A stretch of 64,000 nt of DNA from CAIWHR01 sp963717695 (GTDB lineage Bacteria > Pseudomonadota > Gammaproteobacteria > Burkholderiales > Casimicrobiaceae), in assembly GCA_963717695.1 (NCBI GenBank), contig CAVQWR010000001.1, forward strand, positions 248,001 through 312,000. The letters run 5' to 3'. The notes under the pieces were generated by a model that was not told the origin of the DNA, did no database searches, and saw only the letters and a program-made list of their open reading frames with translations. Within the stretch, counting starts at the first letter, position 1. Each line of letters starts with the position of its first letter. The position numbers and the translations under genes are program-made. This document shows, piece by piece, positions 57,596 through 64,000 of this stretch.

Positions 57596-58831
57596 ATGCA
57601 AGTTGAAGTCAAGGTCCCGCAACTCCCCGAATCGGTGGCCGAGGCAACGCTCGTCCACTGGCACAAGAACGTCGGCGAGGCGGTCAAGCGCGACGAGAAC
57701 CTCATCGACGTCGAGACCGACAAGGTCGTGCTCGAATTGCCGGCGCCCGATTCCGGCGTGCTGGTGGAAATCCGCAAAAGCGACGGCGCCACCGTCGTGG
57801 GACAGGAAGTGATCGCGGTGATCGACACCGCGGCGACGGCCACCGTCGCCGCTGCATCGGCGAACGCGGCGGTGCCGGCGGCGAAGTCCGCCGCTGCCCC
57901 GGCGCGTGCTGCAAGTGATGCGGGTGCAATCGCGCTGCCGGCGGCGCGCAAGATGATGGCGGAGCAGGGCGTCGCTGCCGCCGACGTCGCGGGAACCGGC
58001 CGCGGGGGTCGAATCACCAAGCCCGACGTCGTGGCGACGGTGGAGGCGAAGGCAGCGCCCGCCGACGCCGCACCTCCTGCTGTCGCACGCGCGCCGGCAC
58101 CGGCGGTTCAGCTTCCGGCCGCACTCGGCAACCGGCCGGAACAGCGCGTGCCGATGTCGCGGCTGCGCCAGCGCGTGGCGGAGCGCCTCGTCCAGTCGCA
58201 GTCGACGGCGGCGATCCTGACGACGTTCAACGAAGTCAACATGCAGCCGGTCATCGACCTGCGCAACAAGTACAAGGATCGCTTCGAGAAGGAGCACGGC
58301 GTCAAGCTCGGCTTCATGGCGTTCTTCGTGAAGGCGGCGGTGCACGCGCTCAGGAAGTTTCCGGCGGTGAACGCGTCGATCGACGGCACCGACATCGTTT
58401 ATCACGGCTACTTCGACATCGGCATCGCCGTCGGCAGCCCGCGCGGCCTCGTCGTGCCGATCCTGCGCGACGCGGACCAGCTTTCGTTCGCCGAGATCGA
58501 GATCGCCATTGCCGATTTCGGCAGGCGCGCGCAGGACGGCAAGCTCACGGTCGAAGATCTGACGGGCGGCACGTACACGATTTCCAACGGCGGCGTGTTC
58601 GGCTCGATGCTGTCGACGCCGATCATCAATCCGCCGCAGTCGGCGATTCTCGGCGTGCACGCGACGCGGGAGCGGCCGGTGGTCGAGAATGGACAGGTGG
58701 TGATCCGGCCGATCAACTATCTCGCCCAGTCCTACGACCACCGCATCATCGATGGGCGCGAAGCGGTGCTGTCGCTAGTCGCCATCAAGGAAGCGCTCGA
58801 GGATCCTGCTCGGTTGCTGCTCGACTTGTGA
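57596..58831 (+). CDS. sucB: Dihydrolipoyllysine-residue succinyltransferase, E2 of 2-oxoglutarate dehydrogenase
   Basis: A 411-aa E2 core protein. Lipoyl domain 1-75 with lipoyl Lys43 in VETDKVVLELPAP; Ala/Pro linker; peripheral-subunit-binding domain at about 112-148 (LPAARKMMAEQGVAAADVAG, GRGGRITKPDVVA); linker; catalytic acyltransferase domain from about 180 with SQSTAAILTTFNEVNM and active-site SYDHRIIDGREAV. The gene is free of frame errors although it adjoins sucA. Confidence 0.97.
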   Translation: MQVEVKVPQLPESVAEATLVHWHKNVGEAVKRDENLIDVETDKVVLELPAPDSGVLVEIRKSDGATVVGQEVIAVIDTAATATVAAASANAAVPAAKSAAAPARAASDAGAIALPAARKMMAEQGVAAADVAGTGRGGRITKPDVVATVEAKAAPADAAPPAVARAPAPAVQLPAALGNRPEQRVPMSRLRQRVAERLVQSQSTAAILTTFNEVNMQPVIDLRNKYKDRFEKEHGVKLGFMAFFVKAAVHALRKFPAVNASIDGTDIVYHGYFDIGIAVGSPRGLVVPILRDADQLSFAEIEIAIADFGRRAQDGKLTVEDLTGGTYTISNGGVFGSMLSTPIINPPQSAILGVHATRERPVVENGQVVIRPINYLAQSYDHRIIDGREAVLSLVAIKEALEDPARLLLDL

Positions 58832-59089
58832 TCCCGCGGCTGCGCGCCCCGATGACTTCGTTGCTGCTCACTCGCGACCTCGCCGTACCAACGTGTACTA
58901 TCTCGGCCGCTCGTTCCGCTGCCTCGGTTGGCAAATGCGGCCCTCGGGGCGCTCGCTCGCTCGACGCGTGCGACGAAAACTACTGCACGTCGCCCGTCGC
59001 TCAGGCCGCTCGCTACGCGCCTTCTGCGGGTGGTGCGTCCTTCAACCTGAAGACGAATTCCGGTTCGTTCCGACTCTGCCCCCAATTTC
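58832..59089. other. 258-nt spacer between sucB and lpdA, no gene found
   Basis: In an otherwise tight cluster this gap is unusually long. It contains repeated short words of the type GCTCGC and CCGCTCG and one short AT-richer patch. Open frames here lack any family resemblance. No clear hairpin with a T run is visible. It may hold a promoter for lpdA or be a degenerate repeat element; I cannot decide. Confidence 0.4.
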
Positions 59090-60520
59090 ATGTCAGATCA
59101 ATTTGATGTCGTTGTGATCGGCGGCGGACCGGGCGGCTACATCGCCGCGATCCGCGCAGCGCAGCTCGGAATGAAGGTCGCGTGCATCGACGACTGGACG
59201 CGCGCGGGCGGCAAGCCGGCACCGGGCGGCACGTGCACGAACGTCGGCTGCATTCCGTCGAAGGCGCTGCTGCAGTCCTCCGAGAATTTCGAGCACGCGG
59301 GGCACGCGTTCGCCGACCACGGGATCACGCTCGACAATCTCGGCATCGACGTCGCGAAAATGCAGGCGCGCAAGGAGAAGGTCGTCGCGCAGAACAACGA
59401 CGGCATCCTGTTCCTCTTCCGGAAGAACAAGGTGACGTTCTTCCACGGCCGCGGCGCATTCGCCGGTGGCAGCGCCGCCGCAGGATGGAGCGTGAAGGTC
59501 GACGGGGAGAAGCCCGCCGATCTCGTGGCGAAGCACGTGATCGTCGCGACGGGCTCGAAGCCGCGGCCGCTGCCGGGTACGGAAATCGACAACGTGCGCG
59601 TGCTGGACAACGCCGGCGCGCTGGCGCTGACCGAAGTACCGAAGACGCTCGGCGTCGTTGGGGCAGGCGTGATCGGCCTCGAGATGGGCAGCGTGTGGCG
59701 CCGGCTCGGTGCCAAGGTGACCGTGCTGGAAGCGCTGCCGGCATTTCTGGGTGCGGCCGACGACGCGATTGCGAAGGAGGCGAAGAAGGTCTTCGCGAAG
59801 CAGGGCCTCGCGATCCAGCTGGGCGTCACGATCACCAGGGTCACGGTGTCGGAACACGACGTCGCCGTGGCATGGACCGACGCGGCTGGCGTCGCGCAGA
59901 CGGCGAGCTTCGACCGGCTGATCGTGTCGATCGGCCGCCTGCCGCACACGGCGGGGCTCGATCCCGAGAAGGTGGGCCTCAAGCTCGACGCGCGCGGCTT
60001 CGTCGAGGTGGACGCTGCGTGCCGGACAAACCTGCCGAACGTCTGGGCGATCGGCGACGTCGTCCGCGGTCCGATGCTCGCGCACAAGGCGGAGGAAGAG
60101 GGCGTCGCGGTCGCCGAGCGCATCGCGGGCCAGCACGGCCACGTCGACTTCAACACCGTGCCGTGGGTGATCTACACGTCGCCGGAAATCGCGTGGGTGG
60201 GCAGGACCGAGCAGCAGCTGAAGGCGGACGGCGTGGCGTACAAGGCCGGCACGTTCCCGTTCTCGGCGAACGGCCGCGCCCGCGCGCTGGGCGACACGAC
60301 CGGGTTCGTCAAGATCCTCGCCGATGCCGCAACGGACCGCATCCTCGGCATGCACGTGATCGGGCCGATGGCCTCCGAGCTCATCTCCGAAGGCGTCGTC
60401 GCGATGGAGTTCGGCGCGTCGAGCGAGGACCTCGCGCGGATCTGCCACGCGCACCCGTCGCTGTCCGAGGTGACGAAGGAAGCTGCGCTGGGCGTGGCCG
60501 GCCGGACGCTCAACCTCTAG
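59090..60520 (+). CDS. lpdA: Dihydrolipoyl dehydrogenase
   Basis: E3 flavoprotein that reoxidises dihydrolipoamide with NAD. 476 aa; FAD motif VVVIGGGPGGYIAAIRAAQL; redox-active disulfide Cys49/Cys54 in GGTCTNVGCIPSKALLQ; NAD motif GVVGAGVIGLEMGSVWRRLG; the second FAD motif PNVWAIGDVVRGPMLAHKAE; C-terminal catalytic His-Glu in HAHPSLSEVTKEAAL. It completes the 2-oxoglutarate dehydrogenase complex and ends 6 nt before zapE. Confidence 0.97.
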   Translation: MSDQFDVVVIGGGPGGYIAAIRAAQLGMKVACIDDWTRAGGKPAPGGTCTNVGCIPSKALLQSSENFEHAGHAFADHGITLDNLGIDVAKMQARKEKVVAQNNDGILFLFRKNKVTFFHGRGAFAGGSAAAGWSVKVDGEKPADLVAKHVIVATGSKPRPLPGTEIDNVRVLDNAGALALTEVPKTLGVVGAGVIGLEMGSVWRRLGAKVTVLEALPAFLGAADDAIAKEAKKVFAKQGLAIQLGVTITRVTVSEHDVAVAWTDAAGVAQTASFDRLIVSIGRLPHTAGLDPEKVGLKLDARGFVEVDAACRTNLPNVWAIGDVVRGPMLAHKAEEEGVAVAERIAGQHGHVDFNTVPWVIYTSPEIAWVGRTEQQLKADGVAYKAGTFPFSANGRARALGDTTGFVKILADAATDRILGMHVIGPMASELISEGVVAMEFGASSEDLARICHAHPSLSEVTKEAALGVAGRTLNL

Positions 60521-60526
60521 GACGGC

Positions 60527-61660
60527 GTGCGAGCTGCAGTCGACGCATCGATCGCCGCGCGGCGCGGCGGCCTCGCCGCGTGGGTCGAGCCGATCCTGGC
60601 CGCCCGGGGCACGACGCTCGACCCGGCGCAGGCCGCCGCGCTCGACCGGCTGCAGGAGCTCGCGGACGAGCTCCACGCGTTTCGCGCGGCGCGACGCTCG
60701 ACGCTGAAGAAGCTCTTCTCGCCGCCCGAGGTTCCGCGCGGCGTCTATCTCTGGGGCGGCGTCGGGCGCGGCAAGAGCTTCCTGATGGACGGCTTTTTCG
60801 CGACCGTCGCGCTGCGGCGCAAGACGCGCGTGCATTTCCACGTCTTCATGCGCGACGTCCACGCGGCGCTCGCCGAAGTGAAGCACGAGGCGGATCCGCT
60901 CGCGGTCGTCGCGGCGGGCATCGCGCGCCGCCATCGCCTCATCTGCTTCGACGAATTCCACGTCTCCGACATCGCCGACGCGATGATCCTCGGCCGGCTG
61001 CTGCAGGCGCTGTTCGAGCACGGCGTCGTATTCGTGATGACGTCGAACTACGCGCCTGACACGCTCTGGCCGAACGGCCTGCAGCGGGAGCGGTTCCTGC
61101 CGACCATCGCGCTCATCAAGCGCGGGCTCGACGCTGTCGAGGTCGACGCCGGCGTCGACTACCGGCTGCGCGCGCTGACCCAGGTGCGGACCTATTACAC
61201 GCCGGTGGGCGCGGCGGCGGACGCGAATCTCGCCGCCGCGTTCGAGGCGATGCGCTCGGGGACGGACGAGAGCCCGAAGCTCGACGTCGAAGGCCGCGCA
61301 CTCGTCGCGCGCCGCGTCGCCGGCAGCGCGGCATGGTTCGACTTCGCGGCGCTGTGCGACGGCCCGCGCTCGCAGCGCGACTACCTCGAGCTCGCCCGCC
61401 GCTTTCCCGTGATCCTGCTGTCCGGCGTGCCCCGGATGTCCCCGGATATGGGCGACCTCGCGCGCCGCTTCACGTGGCTCGTCGACATACTGTACGATCA
61501 TCGTGTGAAGCTGCTGCTCTCGGCCGAAGTCGCCGCGCCCGACCTCTATCGCACGGGCCACCACAGCGGCGAGTTCGACCGCACCGTGAGCCGTCTCGTC
61601 GAAATGCAATCCCACGATTACATGGCAGAACCGCACGTCGCGGCCGAGCGGGCGGACTAG
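60527..61660 (+). CDS. zapE: AFG1-like ATPase ZapE
   Basis: A 377-aa AAA-type ATPase with Walker A GGVGRGKS (77-84), Walker B LICFDEFH (137-144) and the AFG1 motifs RVHFHVFMRDVH and VFVMTSNYAPDTLWPNGLQR. ZapE binds FtsZ and affects division under low oxygen in E. coli; the eukaryotic homolog AFG1 is mitochondrial. The GTG start is 6 nt after the lpdA stop, a linkage common in betaproteobacteria. Confidence 0.95.
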   Translation: MRAAVDASIAARRGGLAAWVEPILAARGTTLDPAQAAALDRLQELADELHAFRAARRSTLKKLFSPPEVPRGVYLWGGVGRGKSFLMDGFFATVALRRKTRVHFHVFMRDVHAALAEVKHEADPLAVVAAGIARRHRLICFDEFHVSDIADAMILGRLLQALFEHGVVFVMTSNYAPDTLWPNGLQRERFLPTIALIKRGLDAVEVDAGVDYRLRALTQVRTYYTPVGAAADANLAAAFEAMRSGTDESPKLDVEGRALVARRVAGSAAWFDFAALCDGPRSQRDYLELARRFPVILLSGVPRMSPDMGDLARRFTWLVDILYDHRVKLLLSAEVAAPDLYRTGHHSGEFDRTVSRLVEMQSHDYMAEPHVAAERAD

Positions 61661-61725
61661 CCCCCGCTCCCCTGCCGCGCGCCCCTCAATTCCATCAAAT
61701 CCCCGCAGCGGACAAGGAGAACCCC

Positions 61726-62730
61726 GTGCAGAAATTCAAGGCCTACCGGACCTTCCAGGAGTCGAACGGCGTCGCCAGCCGCTTCGTGGAAATGTCGCTG
61801 GACGAGCTCGACCCGGGCGACGTCGTCGTGCGCACGAAGTACTCGACGATCAACTACAAGGATGCCCTGTCGTACAACGGCGCGGGCAAGATCATGCGCA
61901 AGTATCCGACCAACGCCGGCATCGACATGGCCGGCACGGTCGAGACGTCGAGCGACCCGCGCTGGAAGCGCGGCGACAAGGTCATCGTGCATGCCTACGA
62001 CATGGGCGTCGCGCACGACGGCGGCTATTCCGAGTTCGTCCGCGTGCCGGGCGACTGGGTGGTCCGCCGGCCGGAGAGCATGACGGCGTTCGATGCGATG
62101 ACGCTCGGCACGGCGGGCTTCACGGCGGCGCAGGCGATCATGCTGATGGAGCACAACGGCCTCGCCCCGGGCAACGGTCCCGTCGCGGTCACCGGATCGA
62201 CCGGCGGCGTCGGCTCGGTCGCGGTCGAGATTCTCGCCAAGTCCGGGTATGAAGTCGTCGCGATCACCGGCAAGAAGGAGGAGACCAACTACCTGAAGGA
62301 GCTGGGCGCCCGCGAGGTGATCGTCCGCCAGACGGTCGATCTTTCCAAGATCCGGCCGCTCGATTCGGCCCGCTGGGCGGGCGTCGTCGACAACCTCGGC
62401 GGGGACATCCTCGCGTGGCTGCTGTCGACGATGAAGGTCGGCGGCACCGCGGCGGCGGTGGGACTCGCCGCCGACCACAAGCTGCACACCTCGGTGATGC
62501 CGTTCATCCTGCGCGGCGTGTGCCTGCTCGGCGCGGACAGTGCGAACTGCTCGATGGCGCTTCGCCAGAAGCTCTGGAACAAGCTCGCCGTCGAATGGCG
62601 TCCGGACAAGGTGCACGACCAGGTCCGCACGATCGACTTCGAGGATCTGCCGACGCATTTCGACCCGTACATCAAGGGAATGGTCCGCGGCCGCACCGTC
62701 GTGCGCATCGCGCCCGATACCCACCCCTAG
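61726..62730 (+). CDS. acuI: Acrylyl-CoA reductase AcuI/YhdH-type medium-chain reductase
   Basis: A 334-aa NADPH-dependent reductase of the YhdH/AcuI family that reduces toxic acrylyl-CoA to propionyl-CoA. Landmarks: RFVEMSLDELDPGDVVVRTK, YSTINYKDALSYNGAGKIMR, GTAGFTAAQAIMLMEHNG, the cofactor loop VTGSTGGVGSVAVEILAKSG and RQKLWNKLAVEWRP. The GTG start is set by AAGGAGA 6 nt upstream. It sits between the TCA genes and prpE, so its product would feed the methylcitrate cycle encoded in this window (inference). Confidence 0.88.
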   Translation: MQKFKAYRTFQESNGVASRFVEMSLDELDPGDVVVRTKYSTINYKDALSYNGAGKIMRKYPTNAGIDMAGTVETSSDPRWKRGDKVIVHAYDMGVAHDGGYSEFVRVPGDWVVRRPESMTAFDAMTLGTAGFTAAQAIMLMEHNGLAPGNGPVAVTGSTGGVGSVAVEILAKSGYEVVAITGKKEETNYLKELGAREVIVRQTVDLSKIRPLDSARWAGVVDNLGGDILAWLLSTMKVGGTAAAVGLAADHKLHTSVMPFILRGVCLLGADSANCSMALRQKLWNKLAVEWRPDKVHDQVRTIDFEDLPTHFDPYIKGMVRGRTVVRIAPDTHP

Positions 62731-63028
62731 CCGGATCCGGCGGCGGTCGCGCGGCACTCTGCGCGGCCGCGTGCGGCACAGCGGTGCGCCGGGCTTCGGC
62801 GGCCTCCGGCGAGGCTCCGGCGCGAGACGCATCCGGCAGGCGTCGCGACGGCACGCATTCATTTGGTCCGAGGTCTTGCACAAGAGACATTGACCGGACG
62901 CAAGGTCGGATGTCGTGCGCGCCGCTAGGCTCTACCCGGAGTCCGGCACGAAAAGAGGTCGTCGCGTGTGCTGCGCCTGCACACGTCCATTCTGCACGCG
63001 CGACCGGAGGCGAACCGTCCTGGAGGGG

Positions 63029-64000
63029 ATGATGCAGCGCTACAAGGCATTTCACCAAAGCTCGCTCGACCGATCGCGACGCGTTCTGGCGCAAGGAAGC
63101 GGAACTCGTCGATTGGCAGACGCCGTTCACCGCGGTGCTCGACTATTCGCAGCCGCCATTCGCGAAGTGGTTCGTCGGCGGGCGCACCAACCTCTGCCAC
63201 AACGCGATCGACCGTCACCTCGCGACGCGCGGCGACCAGAAGGCGCTCATCTACCTCTCGACCGAGACCGGCGAGGCCAGGACGTATTCGTATCGCGAGC
63301 TCCACGCCGAGGTCAATCGCTTCGCCGCGGTGCTGAAGGCGCAGGGCGCTGGGCGCGGCGACCGCGTGCTCATCTACATGCCGATGATCGCCGAGGCGGT
63401 GTTCGCGATGCTCGCCTGCGCGCGCATCGGCGCGATCCATTCGGTCGTCTTCGGCGGCTTCGCCGCGGCGAGCCTCGCCACCCGCATCGACGACGCGAAG
63501 CCCGAAGGTCATGGTCACCTCCGACTGCGGCATGCGCGGCGGCAAGCCGGTGCCGTACAAGCATCTGGTCGACGAGGCGGTGCGCCTCGCCGCCCATCCG
63601 CCGGCGAAGGTGATCATCGTCAATCGCGGCCTCGACAAGGCGATGAAGGCGCGTCGCCGGGCCGCGACGTCGACTACGCGACGCTGCGCGCGCAGCATCT
63701 GGACGCGATCGTCCCGTGCGAGTGGCTGGAGTCCTCCGAGCCGTCGTACATCCTCTACACGTCGGGCACCACCGGCAAGCCCAAGGGCGTGCAGCGCGAC
63801 ACCGGCGGCTACGCGGTCGCGCTCGCGTCGTCGATGCGGCGCATCTTCTGCGTCGAGCCGGGCGAGACGATGTTCACGACCAGCGACATCGGCTGGGTGG
63901 TCGGGCATTCGTACATCATCTACGCGCCGCTCATCAACGGCTCGACGACGATCATGTACGAAGGGCTGCCGATCCGGCCCGATCCCGCCATCTGGTGGAA
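63029..64000 (+). CDS. prpE: Propionyl-CoA synthetase PrpE, 5' part (3 frameshifts, cut by the window end)
   Basis: Activates propionate with ATP and CoA. The sequence from MMQRYKAFHQSSLD onwards carries the acyl-CoA synthetase family blocks: WFVGGRTNLCHNAIDRHL, ARIGAIHSVVFGGFAAASLA, P-loop-like YILYTSGTTGKPKGVQRDTG, and GGYAVALASSM with DIGWVVGHSYIIYAPL; the GVQRDTGGYAVALA form favours PrpE over Acs. Frame breaks lie at about 63073 (extra C), 63508 (extra C) and 63655 (probably one C lost). GGAGGGG precedes the ATG. The 298 nt upstream have no supported gene. Confidence 0.88.

Overview
The window is 64 kb of GC-rich chromosomal DNA from a proteobacterium, most likely a betaproteobacterium related to Burkholderiales. 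The main support is gene order: a GntR regulator diverging from mdh, then sdhCDAB-sdhE-gltA-odhA(sucA)-odhB(sucB)-lpdA-zapE on one strand, an arrangement I know from that class. There are no rRNA, tRNA, CRISPR or insertion-sequence features that I can support. Gene content is dense, with small families typical of environmental Gram-negatives.

Layout. 0-8.2 kb: type IB topoisomerase and a run of small stress or envelope genes (DUF6496, PsiF-like, CsbD, BON lipoprotein, entericidin), a CHASE3 receptor without a kinase core, a phospholipase-D type lipoprotein and a DUF2231 membrane protein. 8.4-16 kb: a fused indolepyruvate ferredoxin oxidoreductase, a carboxylesterase, a compact SPFH / 50-aa / DUF1648 / ribbon-helix-helix operon behind an AT-rich inverted repeat, and a CurA-like reductase. 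16-29.3 kb: ChaA-type antiporter, two convergent secreted proteins sharing a C-terminal dockerin-like module, a stand-alone receiver with a small partner, HtrA protease, a coupled pair of unknown genes, a two-component system, MsrB, an MFS transporter, a GST and a ferritin-like protein. 29.4-34 kb: a four-gene lipid-linked glycosylation cassette (two GT-C enzymes, GtrA, GT2). 34-39.7 kb: ttcA overlapped by a TonB-domain gene, a divergent orphan ParA-like ATPase, a secreted creatininase-like protein, an Ala-rich lipoprotein and a Bcr/CflA transporter.

39.8-64 kb is central metabolism. On the minus strand mdh-prpB-prpC-(MliC-like)-prpD-DUF3617-acnA supply the methylcitrate cycle plus aconitase and malate dehydrogenase. 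On the plus strand, from the divergent GntR gene, lie succinate dehydrogenase, its flavinylation factor, citrate synthase, the complete 2-oxoglutarate dehydrogenase complex and ZapE, followed by acrylyl-CoA reductase (acuI) and propionyl-CoA synthetase (prpE, cut by the window end). Together these genes would activate propionate, recover acrylate as propionyl-CoA, convert it to pyruvate plus succinate, and oxidise the succinate through the TCA cycle.

Sequence quality matters. By frame reconstruction I count about 45 single-base indels and one in-frame stop. They are concentrated in a few long, highly conserved genes (iorAB-like, acnA, prpC, prpD, sdhA, gltA, sucA, prpE), while 19 kb between about 15.8 and 34.8 kb has none that I can see. 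I treat the affected genes as intact genes with consensus errors, and note that this is an inference.
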